A DNA stretch of 43,135 nucleotides, taken from positions 1 through 43,135 of the forward strand of contig JAGLUW010000017.1 in assembly GCA_023134145.1 (NCBI GenBank). The letters are read 5' to 3'. The position numbers and the translations under genes are program-made. The notes under the pieces were generated by a model, which was not told the DNA's origin, did no database searches, and saw nothing but the letters and a program-made list of their open reading frames with translations. This stretch comes from Sulfuriflexus sp. GTDB lineage: Bacteria > Pseudomonadota > Gammaproteobacteria > AKS1. Numbering within the stretch: position 1 is the stretch's first letter; each line of letters starts with the position of its first letter. This document shows, in pieces, positions 25,805 to 34,767 of the stretch.

Positions 25805-27177
25805 TTCGAAGCCTTTTCTAATTCTTTTAATTTTCTTTCATTATATTCCAAGAGTACTCTATTAATACTGAGCATGTCTTTAGGCGTTAACATATTAGAT
25901 TTACGCTTACCTCTTTGTATCAATGAAGCAAATTCAGCAATCATATAACGCAGCCCACATCCATCAAATTCATAATTGAATGTTTGGCTTTTATGTTCAT
26001 CCTCAAAACGCACATGAAATTTTTTAGTTACCCACCAAGGTGAAGGAATATAAATATAACCTTTGGTCCCAGAAATTACCGCGTCGCCTTCTGATTTAAT
26101 GCCTGTTGCGACGTTAGAAATACCAATGGCGCCGCCTTCATGCTTGCTGATAATAAGATTAGAAACATCATAACCCACAGTTCCCTCGACACCCTGATCA
26201 AAAAAAGTGATATCTTTGCTTTTACCTAAAACCTTATTAACCAGTAAAGAGGGGTAAGAGGATAAAATATTGGTAGCACCTTGAGCCATAAAGGTATCGG
26301 GATAATCTTTTTCTTTGTAAAGCGAAGTGCGGGTTGCTCGAACTTCTTTAACATCACCAATTATGCCTTTGTTTAATTCTGTTAACAGCTGATTAAAGGC
26401 CGGTAAAAAAGCAGTATTGAGTGCAGAAAGTAACAAAACCTTTTCTTTTTTAGCCAAAGAGAGTAGCTCTTTTAATTCGCTTTTATGTAGGGCCAGCGGG
26501 TTTTCGCACAAGACATGTTTTTTGGCCATTAATGCTTTTTTAATAAGTGGGTAATGTTTTTCTAGCGCAGTATCAATATAAACAGCAATAATACTCGTGT
26601 CTAAAAAATCATCGTAATTGTCGTGGCCATAGCGAATGCTTTTGCTTTGGCAGGTAAACTTTTTTAAGGCGGGTAAGTCATGCGAATAGATGCGATTGAT
26701 CTTTAAGCTTGGTACATGTGTAGCTTCATCGATAAAGGCTTCAGTATCACGCCCAAGGCCGACAATGCCTAGTTTAATTAAGTCAAAGTTATCTTCTCTT
26801 AATGAGGTGCTAGATATGCCTTTTGTGCGAGGTAGATATTCAACATGAGTAACTTCATTTAGGTAGTCAAATATACCTAGCCAATCATCACCAATGGCAA
26901 AAATATCAACTTCATATTTCACCATGTCTTGTGCTTTTTGTTTTTTGTGTTTTTCTATAATGACCTTGTCGACAAAATCTAAGGCCTTAATTGTTTCTAC
27001 TCGTTTTCGCGTGCTTTCGATGACATTCAGTTTGCCGCGGGAACGGTCATAATTTTCGTCAGTCACACCGACGATAAGGTAGTCGCCTAATGCTTTGGCA
27101 CGTTCTAATAATCGCAGATGACCTTTATGAAACATGTCGAATGTTCCATAAGTAATAATTATTTTTTTGGTATTGAT
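25801..27177 (-). CDS. Cytidylyltransferase-Gfo/Idh/MocA fusion, unusual start
   Basis: Domain 1 (first ~135 residues) is a TagD-like cytidylyltransferase: GTFDMFHKGHLRLLERAK with the HxGH motif, later RTKGISSTSLRE. Domain 2 is a Gfo/Idh/MocA oxidoreductase: LGIVGLGRDTEAF (NAD fold) and HVLCENPLAL, the EKP-like motif. Such fusions accompany LicD genes for nucleotide-activated polyol or amine donors. The first ATG (27133-27135) would start at MFHKGH and lose the conserved KKIIITYGTFD strand, which is encoded in frame up to a TAA at 27181-27183. No ATG, GTG or TTG occurs in that stretch; ATC at 27175-27177, about seven bases after GGGAT, is the best candidate, so I give 27177 as the end. A mutated start is also possible. 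Confidence 0.75.
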   Translation of the reverse strand: MNTKKIIITYGTFDMFHKGHLRLLERAKALGDYLIVGVTDENYDRSRGKLNVIESTRKRVETIKALDFVDKVIIEKHKKQKAQDMVKYEVDIFAIGDDWLGIFDYLNEVTHVEYLPRTKGISSTSLREDNFDLIKLGIVGLGRDTEAFIDEATHVPSLKINRIYSHDLPALKKFTCQSKSIRYGHDNYDDFLDTSIIAVYIDTALEKHYPLIKKALMAKKHVLCENPLALHKSELKELLSLAKKEKVLLLSALNTAFLPAFNQLLTELNKGIIGDVKEVRATRTSLYKEKDYPDTFMAQGATNILSSYPSLLVNKVLGKSKDITFFDQGVEGTVGYDVSNLIISKHEGGAIGISNVATGIKSEGDAVISGTKGYIYIPSPWWVTKKFHVRFEDEHKSQTFNYEFDGCGLRYMIAEFASLIQRGKRKSNMLTPKDMLSINRVLLEYNERKLKELEKASK

Positions 27178-27367
27178 GCTTTATCCCGTGTATCGGTTAA
27201 TTATATTTCTATGATACAGGAATAAAATTTGGGAGGACATATTTAGTAACAATCTCTGAATTACCGATACGAGCGAAATGTTATATGGTGTTAAGTGATT
27301 GAATGAAGAGCGTAAATTTGTAAGAAATTGCTTAAGAAGAGGCCTTAGCGTTGAATCTAAATGATAG

Positions 27368-27398
27368 CTACTCCAGCCCGCAGGGATGGCTGGAGTAG
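27368..27398 (-). terminator. Hairpin after the chemotaxis operon
   Basis: CTACTCCAGCC (27368-27378) and GGCTGGAGTAG (27388-27398) form a perfect 11-bp stem with a 9-base loop. It lies nine bases beyond the stop of the last chemotaxis-cluster gene. The T-tract on the minus side is poor (CTATCATTT), so efficiency is uncertain. The rest of the 27184-27406 gap holds only the presumed promoter of the LicD islet, which I could not locate. Confidence 0.65.
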
Positions 27399-27406
27399 TG
27401 TATTTA

Positions 27407-27709
27407 TTATTTAATATTGAATAGGTTCTGAAATTTAGATATTTTAAGAATATTTCTAATTTCTGCAGTACAACCAGTAATGGATATTTTCGAACTATCA
27501 TTTCCTGAGTGTTCACGTAATAAAAGTAACATGCCAAGTGCTGAACTATCCATATAAGATGTTTGTGACATATCAATAATAAACTCAGAACTGGAATCGC
27601 TATTTTTGTATGCTTCGCGAAATTCTCTATGCACACCGTAATCAAATTTATCAATGATATTAATGCGAATAATGTTATCGCTATTGGTAGTTGTAACGCT
27701 GATTGGCAT
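27407..27709 (-). CDS. STAS-domain anti-sigma antagonist-like protein
   Basis: This 100-residue single STAS domain has a typical phosphorylation loop SYMDSSALGMLLLL (S55/S56), as in SpoIIAA-type antagonists. It closes the chemotaxis operon, 13 bases after cheB. No serine kinase or phosphatase partner is in view. It differs from the STAS protein at the other end of the operon, whose loop lacks the serine. Its partner is unknown. Confidence 0.85.
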   Translation of the reverse strand: MPISVTTTNSDNIIRINIIDKFDYGVHREFREAYKNSDSSSEFIIDMSQTSYMDSSALGMLLLLREHSGNDSSKISITGCTAEIRNILKISKFQNLFNIK

Positions 27710-27722
27710 AATTAAAATCCCT

Positions 27723-28805
27723 TTATTTTTCCATTAATATGATGAGTTTATTCGTGATGTTGTGTAAGGGTACAATTTCATCAACACCGCCATGTTTAAC
27801 TGCTTCGCCTGGCATACCCCATACAACGCTGGTCTTTTCGTCTTGTGCCAATGTGTGCGCACCATTGTCATGCATTTCTTTCATACCTTCAGCACCATCA
27901 TCACCCATGCCGGTAAGCATAACGCCGATAGCATTTGCGCCAACATTTTGTGCCACCGATCTAAACATAACATTAACAGAAGGGCGGTGACGGTTGACTG
28001 CGGGGCCATCGTTAAGACGACAGACATAACGAGCACCACTACGTTCAACGATTAAATGTTGATCACCTGGAGCAATATAAACATGCCCCGGTAGAATTTG
28101 TTGACCATCGCTTGCTTCATATACAGTCATGGCACAGTTTTTATCCATACGCTTGGCGAAGGGGCCACTGAATGCGGCAGGAATATGTTGAGTAATGACA
28201 GTGCCGGGTGAATCGGCAGGCATACGCAGCAGCACTTCTTTAATAGCTTCAGTACCACCTGTTGATGCACCAATAGCGATTATCTTTTCGGTTGTTTTCA
28301 GTTTTTGCGGTGCTGCTTTACCAAGTACGGCATCAGTGGAGTGCTTCTTGATGGTTTCGATTGCGTCAGCAGTCGGTGGGCACCATGAATCAAGTATCCG
28401 TGCACCAGCAGCGCTGGCAACCTTGTCACATATTTCTGTTGCGTATTCTTGGAGGCCTTGTTTAACATCCAGCTTGGGTTTGGCAACAAAATCAATGGCA
28501 CCAATCTCTAGCGCCTGCAATGTTATGTCAGCACCTTTCTCGGTAAGCGATGAAACCATAATGACAGGCATTGGATGTAGGCGCATAAGATTAGAGAGGA
28601 AGGTAATACCATCCATCTTTGGCATTTCCACATCGAGCGTTAGCACATCTGGATGTAATTGTTTTATTTTATCTCGTGCAATAAGAGGATCTGACGCAGT
28701 GCCAATGACTTCGAGTCGTGGATCGCTATTGAGGATCTCAGTTAGCATTTGTCTAACTAATGCTGAATCATCAACAATAAGTACTTTTGATTTTTTCTTT
28801 TCCAT
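27723..28805 (-). CDS. cheB: CheB protein-glutamate methylesterase
   Basis: The 360-residue protein has an N-terminal receiver (D58 in [11 protein letters not shown]) and a C-terminal methylesterase domain with the serine in [10 protein letters not shown], histidine in [11 protein letters not shown] and aspartate in [11 protein letters not shown]. It removes methyl groups from (or deamidates) chemoreceptors. It lies between cheD and the STAS gene. Confidence 0.95.
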   Translation of the reverse strand: MEKKKSKVLIVDDSALVRQMLTEILNSDPRLEVIGTASDPLIARDKIKQLHPDVLTLDVEMPKMDGITFLSNLMRLHPMPVIMVSSLTEKGADITLQALEIGAIDFVAKPKLDVKQGLQEYATEICDKVASAAGARILDSWCPPTADAIETIKKHSTDAVLGKAAPQKLKTTEKIIAIGASTGGTEAIKEVLLRMPADSPGTVITQHIPAAFSGPFAKRMDKNCAMTVYEASDGQQILPGHVYIAPGDQHLIVERSGARYVCRLNDGPAVNRHRPSVNVMFRSVAQNVGANAIGVMLTGMGDDGAEGMKEMHDNGAHTLAQDEKTSVVWGMPGEAVKHGGVDEIVPLHNITNKLIILMEK

Positions 28806-28835
28806 TATCTTCTCAACTGTATTTTTATATTACAT

Positions 28836-29510
28836 TTAGAAAAGATCGATTTCGCCAGTTTCTACTGGTTTATCGTCTAATTGACTCGAGTAAGTTGTTT
28901 CGCGAGTGATAATTGTATCATTATGCAGTGAGCGTAATTTTTTCATTTTAACTTTTCCCGTTTTTGGATCGTATAAAACTTTTCTTGGGAAAATGTCACC
29001 AACATTTTCTGAAACTAAATTTAATGCTTCAGCATCAATGTACTCTCTAACAAAAGCAATATTATTAGCGCCGACATCCGTCATTTGACTAATTATTCTA
29101 CCACCGCCAAATATTTTTACTTCGAGATTTTTACGTTGACCACCATTAGTAAGGATGCCATTAATCAAATGCTCCATAGCGAAGTTACCATAACGTGTTG
29201 CAGAACTGATAGCGTCGCTACCCCAAGCATGAGGGTCGCCAGTTTTATTGGCAGGTAACATAAAGTGATTCATACCACCAATGCCAAACAGGGTATCTCT
29301 GATACATGCTGAAATACATGAACCCAGTACGGTAGTGATTAACTCGTTATGTGTTGTCACATAATATTCGCCAGGTAAAATTTTGGCGACATGCTTTTTA
29401 TTAGTTTTATCCCAGTACCTGTTGATGTGCGTGAATCCATCTAATGCGGCGGCGGGAGTAGGCCCCGGTTTCTTGGAAACATCTTTAAATGCAGTTACCG
29501 GAGAAATCAT
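28836..29510 (-). CDS. cheD: CheD chemoreceptor glutamine deamidase
   Basis: The 224-residue protein carries the CheD motif TTVLGSCISACIRD with the catalytic cysteine and GGMNHFMLP with the catalytic histidine, then FGGGRIIS. It deamidates receptor glutamines and can interact with CheY-type phosphatases. It has an N-terminal extension of about 40 residues and a C-terminal tail beyond the usual domain. It lies four bases after cheR. Confidence 0.94.
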   Translation of the reverse strand: MISPVTAFKDVSKKPGPTPAAALDGFTHINRYWDKTNKKHVAKILPGEYYVTTHNELITTVLGSCISACIRDTLFGIGGMNHFMLPANKTGDPHAWGSDAISSATRYGNFAMEHLINGILTNGGQRKNLEVKIFGGGRIISQMTDVGANNIAFVREYIDAEALNLVSENVGDIFPRKVLYDPKTGKVKMKKLRSLHNDTIITRETTYSSQLDDKPVETGEIDLF

Positions 29511-29514
29511 TATA

Positions 29515-30366
29515 TTACTTCTTTGTATATGTCGTATTGCCGATCAAGTTAAAATCATCACTCACTTTAAACATGGTCTCGGAATGGCCAATAAACATAT
29601 GGCCAGCAGCATCTAATGCATTGTGATAACGAGCAAAAAGAATCTTTTGGGTTGGCTTATCAAAATAAATAACTACATTACGACAAAAAATGATGTCGAA
29701 TTGATTTCTCATTGGCCATTCATGCATCAAATTTAATTGACGAAAAGTAACCATTTGCTGCAATTCAGAGCGAACTTTAATTGCATCTGATTGGTCTCCT
29801 TTGCCGCGCATAAACCAGCGTTTCAACCTGGGTTTTTCGAGGTTGTTGGTTTTTTCTAAGGAATAAACACCAGCGGCTGCGTGTGCGAGCACATTGGTGT
29901 CTAAATCCGTAGCGAGTATTTTAATATCCCAGTCTTTGCTTTCAGGAATACTCTCGCGAATGGTCATTGCTATACTGTAAGGTTCTTCACCTGTCGAGCA
30001 CCCTGCAGACCATACGCGTATTCTCTTTGTCGCCGCATTACGTTTCAGCAATCCTGGCAACACATCTGATTTTAAAAAATCAAAATGATGATTTTCACGG
30101 AAAAATGAAGTCAGGTTAGTTGTAATGGCATTCGTGAAATTAGCCAGTTCATCTTCACCTGCTGGACTTTTTAGGAGGCTAATATAGCTTCCGAAGTTGT
30201 CAATCTTCATTTTACGAAGGCGCTTTGTTAGCCGCCCGTAAACTAGGTTACGTTTTGCATCTGAAAGTGAGATGCCAGTATGTTCAATAACCAATTTCCG
30301 TATCTGATCAAACTCTTTATCGGTCAGATTGAAATCACGCATTTCTTCAAGCACGGAGATGCCCAT
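29515..30366 (-). CDS. cheR: CheR chemoreceptor methyltransferase
   Basis: The 283-residue SAM-dependent methyltransferase has an all-helical N-terminal part (FDQIRKLVIEHTGISLSDAK) and the SAM-binding segment VWSAGCSTGEEPYSIAM, then DIIFCRNVVIYF. It methylates receptor glutamates. The MCP encoded 12 bases upstream ends in a CheR-docking-like pentapeptide, EWEEF, so it is the probable partner. Confidence 0.95.
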   Translation of the reverse strand: MGISVLEEMRDFNLTDKEFDQIRKLVIEHTGISLSDAKRNLVYGRLTKRLRKMKIDNFGSYISLLKSPAGEDELANFTNAITTNLTSFFRENHHFDFLKSDVLPGLLKRNAATKRIRVWSAGCSTGEEPYSIAMTIRESIPESKDWDIKILATDLDTNVLAHAAAGVYSLEKTNNLEKPRLKRWFMRGKGDQSDAIKVRSELQQMVTFRQLNLMHEWPMRNQFDIIFCRNVVIYFDKPTQKILFARYHNALDAAGHMFIGHSETMFKVSDDFNLIGNTTYTKK

Positions 30367-30378
30367 TGTTATTTCCCT

Positions 30379-33279
30379 TTAAAATTCTTCCCATTCGCTA
30401 TCATTATCAGTTGCTGGAGCTGCTTTTATTGCGCCGGCAGGTCTTCTTGCTGCGGGTCTTGCTGCAACTGGAGCCGGGCGGGATGCTGGTGCCGCTGCAG
30501 CAGCAGGAGCACGATTTGCATCAGCACCGCTTAGCTTGAAGTAGGTCATTAGTTGATCCAGTTCACGCGCTTGTTCATCCAATGATTCACTCGCGGCCGC
30601 GGCTTCTTCAACCAATGCAGCATTTTGCTGAGTAACCTCATCCATTTGCGATACAGTTTGGTTAACTTGTTCGATACCTGTTGACTGCTCAAGACTTGCT
30701 GCAGCAATTTCGGCAATGATGTCACTAACCTTTTTAACTGCGCCAACAATTTCATCAAGTGTTTGACCTGATTCATTAACTAGGCGGCTACCTTCATCAA
30801 CTTTCTCAACGCTGTCGTTGATGAGTGATTTAATTTCTTTTGCTGCACCAGCACTTCGTTGTGCCAAGTTACGAACTTCACTTGCGACAACTGCAAATCC
30901 GCGACCTTGTTCACCAGCTCGTGCTGCTTCAACTGCGGCATTAAGGGCGAGCAGGTTAGTTTGGAAGGCGATTTCATCAATAACACTAATGATGTCGGCA
31001 ATCTTTTTACTTGCTGAGTTAATTTCACTCATGGCAGTAATTGCGTCACCAACAACTGCGCCACCTTTTTCTGCTTGGTCACGTGCACCCGCAGCAAGTT
31101 GATTCGCTTGGCGTGCATTGTCGGCATTTTGTTTCACTGTACCAGTGAGCTCTTCCATACTTGATGCTGTTTCTTCAAGACTAGAAGCCTGCTCTTCAGT
31201 ACGCTGACTGAGGTTGATGTTACCTTGAGAGATTTCGCCACTTGCTGAGGCAATGCTGGTACTTGCTTGGCGAATATTACCAACCACATCAATTAGGTTG
31301 TTAACAGTGCCATTAATTGAATCCTTAAGTATGGCGAATTCACCTTGGTACTCGCCATCCATTGATCTCGTTAGGTCACCAGATGAAAGTGCTTGCATGA
31401 CATCCATGCCACCTTTAAGTGGGTCAACAACGGCATCCATTAGGTTATTAATGCCTTCACCGAGGCCTTTCATAAAGCCTTGGTAATTTTCATGGTCAAT
31501 ACGGGTATCGAGCTCACCCTTAGTTGCACCATCAATCAACGCTTGAATTTGTTTTTCAGCATCAATTTGTTCAGTGATATCTGTCCACTGCACCATGTTG
31601 CCCATGTATTCGCCATTAGGACCTTTAATCATGGTTGCATTAACGCGGAAGTTAAGACCACCGACTGAAATTTCAGCGGTTGCAGGTAAGCGTGCTGGAT
31701 CTGAAAGTAGCGCACGTTGGTGAGCAGGGTTTTTATGGAAACCATCAATACAGGTTCCTAATAAATTATCGACATCGAGTCCTGGCCAAATAGTGCGTAA
31801 TTCAACTTGGCGTTTACGCAGCATTTCAACAACGGCAGGATTGGCGAAAGTAATGTTAAGGTCGTTGTCACACAACATAAGATTTGCTTCAGCTCCATCG
31901 ACGGCTGATGTTAAGCGCGCGACTTCCTCTTCTTTTGCACGTAGTTCAGTCACATCAGACCATTCAAGTGCGTTACCCACATAATTTCCATTTTCCATGA
32001 TAGCGGTAACATTGAGAGCAAAGGTTAGTGGCCCAACGTTAATATCAGTTGAGTACGGTAGATTATTTGGGTCGCCTAACAATTGACGTTGGTGCGCAGG
32101 GTTTTTGTGGAATTGATCAATGTTAGCGCCCAAGATCTTGTCCACTGAAAAACCAGGGTAGGCTTGTTGTAACGTTGCTTCATGACCTTTTAACATATCG
32201 GTAGTTGATTTGTTTGCATAGGTGATGTTGAAATCACGATCAATCATCATGATGGCGGTCATGGCGCCATCTACAGTACCTTGTAAGCGCGCGACATTGG
32301 CTTCGCTCTTACGGGCTTCAGTTACATCAGACCATTCAAGTGAGTTACCTATATATTCGCCATCTTCAGTAATCTGTGCTGTTACATTCAGCGCGAAAGT
32401 TAGAGGGCCAACTTGAATATCTGTTTTATATGGCAAGTTGTTCGGATCAGCTAACAATTGGCGTTGATGCGCTGGATTTTTGTGGAATGTATCAATACAA
32501 GTACCCAGTGCGGCATCAGCAGAGAAGCCAGGGTAAACACGACGCAATTCTTCTTCATTATCTTTTAAAATCTTGATCGTCGCCGCATTGGCGTAGGTGA
32601 TGATAAAGTCACGATCAATCATCATAATGGCTGTTGCAGCACCATCAATTGCTGACTGCATCCGTGTTAGTGCTTCGTTAGTTTCCGTTGTTTCTAGTTT
32701 TGCATTTGCCATGGTGTTGTCCTCTGAATCCGTATATCCGGTTAGCATTGTGGTTGCGATAGTTTCAAGTGCTTTTTGCCAAGCTGCATGTACTTCGTCG
32801 GTCCATAAATCACCGGCGAATTCCTCCATGACATCAAGCATTGTTGACGCAACGGCTTCATAATGTGCCGGCTCCGCGCCGTATCCTTGGTGTGTACCAC
32901 CAAGATTTTTTAATACTTCAACCAACGCATCGGGTTTGCGGAGGCTTTTTACTACTAGTACCAGTGCGGCAACGAGTTTCTTTTGTTGTTTGGCTGGCGT
33001 GGTATTTGCAAACATAGGCTTAACAGCTGGATAGCGTGCAAATAACTCTTCATAAAATCGTTTTGCTAATTTATTGGCATTGGGCGCGAGTGCATCGAAG
33101 GATGACTCAAGCAACTCAACATCAAGGCCTAGTGGTGATACGTAGGGCACTGTAGCAATAGGTTTCTTCGCCGATTTTTTCTTTGCGGCGGGTTTTTTCT
33201 TAGCTTCCGGAGATGCATCATCTTCTTGCATCCAAGCTAAGGGGTCATAACCCATATTTGATTTCTTTTTTGTTGCCAT
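30379..33279 (-). CDS. Soluble globin-triple-PAS chemoreceptor
   Basis: This 966-residue methyl-accepting protein has no membrane segment. The order is: a Lys/Ala-rich N-terminus (1-45); a globin domain (about 55-180) with [20 protein letters not shown] and a proximal histidine H130 in LGGTHQGYG; three tandem PAS domains (about 195-320, 320-440, 440-560), each with an FHKNPAHQR-x-LL-x-DP signature; a HAMP-like stretch (about 575-680); the MCP signalling domain (hairpin tip [20 protein letters not shown]); an Ala/Pro-rich linker; and EWEEF at the end, a CheR/CheB tether. It is a likely cytoplasmic oxygen or redox sensor. The PAS units arose by duplication. GGAG before the ATG supports the start. 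Confidence 0.92.
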   Translation of the reverse strand: MATKKKSNMGYDPLAWMQEDDASPEAKKKPAAKKKSAKKPIATVPYVSPLGLDVELLESSFDALAPNANKLAKRFYEELFARYPAVKPMFANTTPAKQQKKLVAALVLVVKSLRKPDALVEVLKNLGGTHQGYGAEPAHYEAVASTMLDVMEEFAGDLWTDEVHAAWQKALETIATTMLTGYTDSEDNTMANAKLETTETNEALTRMQSAIDGAATAIMMIDRDFIITYANAATIKILKDNEEELRRVYPGFSADAALGTCIDTFHKNPAHQRQLLADPNNLPYKTDIQVGPLTFALNVTAQITEDGEYIGNSLEWSDVTEARKSEANVARLQGTVDGAMTAIMMIDRDFNITYANKSTTDMLKGHEATLQQAYPGFSVDKILGANIDQFHKNPAHQRQLLGDPNNLPYSTDINVGPLTFALNVTAIMENGNYVGNALEWSDVTELRAKEEEVARLTSAVDGAEANLMLCDNDLNITFANPAVVEMLRKRQVELRTIWPGLDVDNLLGTCIDGFHKNPAHQRALLSDPARLPATAEISVGGLNFRVNATMIKGPNGEYMGNMVQWTDITEQIDAEKQIQALIDGATKGELDTRIDHENYQGFMKGLGEGINNLMDAVVDPLKGGMDVMQALSSGDLTRSMDGEYQGEFAILKDSINGTVNNLIDVVGNIRQASTSIASASGEISQGNINLSQRTEEQASSLEETASSMEELTGTVKQNADNARQANQLAAGARDQAEKGGAVVGDAITAMSEINSASKKIADIISVIDEIAFQTNLLALNAAVEAARAGEQGRGFAVVASEVRNLAQRSAGAAKEIKSLINDSVEKVDEGSRLVNESGQTLDEIVGAVKKVSDIIAEIAAASLEQSTGIEQVNQTVSQMDEVTQQNAALVEEAAAASESLDEQARELDQLMTYFKLSGADANRAPAAAAAPASRPAPVAARPAARRPAGAIKAAPATDNDSEWEEF

Positions 33280-33364
33280 TATTTCGTCTCCAGTTCCTAT
33301 GGCTAGCCGTTCCAGGCAATCCCTGAAAATATACTTGTAAGCAAAGTATTAACAGGGCACTTGT

Positions 33365-33384
33365 GAATGTTTGCATAAACATTC
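33365..33384. promoter_or_regulatory. Perfect inverted repeat upstream of the MCP gene
   Basis: GAATGTTT (33365-33372) and AAACATTC (33377-33384) flank the 4-base centre GCAT. On the plus strand a T-rich run follows, but no plus-strand gene ends here, so a terminator is unlikely. It lies about 85 bp before the MCP start in the 181-bp gap after parA and could be an operator for a separate MCP promoter. Confidence 0.4.
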
Positions 33385-33460
33385 TGTTTTTTATTTACAT
33401 TTTGTTTCTGACTCTTTGTCACAGACAATTTATTGTGATTAGGAGTGGTTTTAAAATTTA

Positions 33461-34216
33461 TCATTTGAACGTTCTCCCTTTGAGAAGGTCATCGGCAAGG
33501 TCGCGGTAATCCTGAGCGCCATTACTAGATTTTTTGTATTCAAATATGCTTTTTCCAAAACTAGGGCTTTCTGCTAGAGAGACATTTTCTCTGATCGGTG
33601 TTGCAAGCACTTGGCCTGGAAAATAATTAAGTAATTTTGCATGTACTTCGCGTGCTAACTTACGGCGGCTGTGGAAACGAGTTACAACCAACCACTTCTT
33701 AGTGGTGTGTTTAAGTCGCACTTCAACATGCTTAAGAATATTAAGTAGGCGTGATAAACCATGTAGCGCAAGATAGTCACCTGAAACAGGGATCAACATT
33801 TCTTTTGCTGCCAGTAAGGCATTCATTGTCAGCATTCCAGATGAAGGAGGGCAATCAATGAAAATGTAATCTTGGTTGCGAATACGTTTAAGCGCATCAT
33901 GTAATAACCAGCCGCGTTTTGCGCCGCCAATAGCAATTTGTTCGAGTTCGCCGAGACGTGCTCCGGCGGGAATAAGGTGTAGGTTTTCTCTTACCTTGAT
34001 TTTTACATCAGAAACTTTGTTGTCGCCACGAATAACGCTGTCAATACCTTCTTGGTCGGGAAGCTCAACACCAAAGCTGGCAGTGAGATGTGATTGAGGA
34101 TCCATGTCAACGACGGTGACCGCTTTGCCAGATAGAGCAAGTGCATGTGCAAGATTCAACGTTGTCGTTGTCTTGCCTACGCCACCTTTTTGGTTCATCA
34201 CTGCTATCACATGCAT
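33461..34216 (-). CDS. ParA/Soj-like ATPase in the chemotaxis operon
   Basis: The 251-residue P-loop ATPase has the deviant Walker A MNQKGGVGKTTTTLNLAHAL, VVDMDPQSHLT and DYIFIDCPPSSG. ParA homologues inside chemotaxis operons position signalling arrays in the cell (ParC in Vibrio, PpfA in Rhodobacter). No ParB partner is next to it, which fits this role more than chromosome partition. It lies 21 bases after cheW. It is the likely positioning factor for clusters of the soluble MCP, by inference. Confidence 0.85.
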   Translation of the reverse strand: MHVIAVMNQKGGVGKTTTTLNLAHALALSGKAVTVVDMDPQSHLTASFGVELPDQEGIDSVIRGDNKVSDVKIKVRENLHLIPAGARLGELEQIAIGGAKRGWLLHDALKRIRNQDYIFIDCPPSSGMLTMNALLAAKEMLIPVSGDYLALHGLSRLLNILKHVEVRLKHTTKKWLVVTRFHSRRKLAREVHAKLLNYFPGQVLATPIRENVSLAESPSFGKSIFEYKKSSNGAQDYRDLADDLLKGRTFK

Positions 34217-34237
34217 ATCCTCAGTCGTTTTCCTGTG

Positions 34238-34756
34238 TTAGTCGGCTAGGCCATCTGTTGCTTTAATTTCACTACCTGATAATAGGTGATCGATATCGAG
34301 GATAATGATCATCTTTTCCTCGACGGTTGCGAGGCCACGGACAAACTCCGTATCGACGACATTGCCAAAGTCAGGTGGTTCTTTCATTTCTTCTTGCGGT
34401 ACGTCATAAACATCGGATACGCCATCAACAACAATTCCCATGATACGGTCACGATCGGCACATTCAATTTTTAATACAATGACGACGGTGATTGGGCCAT
34501 ATTCAATTTCTGGCATATTAAAACGCTGACGCAGATCAACGATGGGTACAATCGTTCCGCGAAGGTTGATAACACCTTTTATGTAGTCAGGTGTATTTGG
34601 AATAGGTGTAACTGAATCCCAGCCCTTTATTTCTTGAACACGTAATATATCTACACCGTATTCTTCTTCACCAAGAATAAACGTAAGGAATTGATCTGCG
34701 TCTGAATCAAGTTCAGAGCCAATAATTGAGTTGAGTTCACTAGCTGCTTTGGTCAT
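34238..34756 (-). CDS. cheW: CheW coupling protein
   Basis: The 172-residue single CheW domain has FLTFILGEEEYGVDILRVQE, VTPIPNTPDYIKGVINLRG and IVPIVDLRQRF. It links receptors to CheA. It lies between cheA (11 bases) and parA (21 bases). Confidence 0.95.
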   Translation of the reverse strand: MTKAASELNSIIGSELDSDADQFLTFILGEEEYGVDILRVQEIKGWDSVTPIPNTPDYIKGVINLRGTIVPIVDLRQRFNMPEIEYGPITVVIVLKIECADRDRIMGIVVDGVSDVYDVPQEEMKEPPDFGNVVDTEFVRGLATVEEKMIIILDIDHLLSGSEIKATDGLAD

Positions 34757-34767
34757 GCAAATTCTCC

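Noticed and set aside
27181-27654. Minus-strand open frame of 157 codons
   Set aside because: It overlaps the STAS gene in another frame and runs through the terminator hairpin at 27368-27398.
28195-28839. Plus-strand frame of 214 codons opposite cheB
   Set aside because: It is antisense to cheB with no independent start signal or domain.
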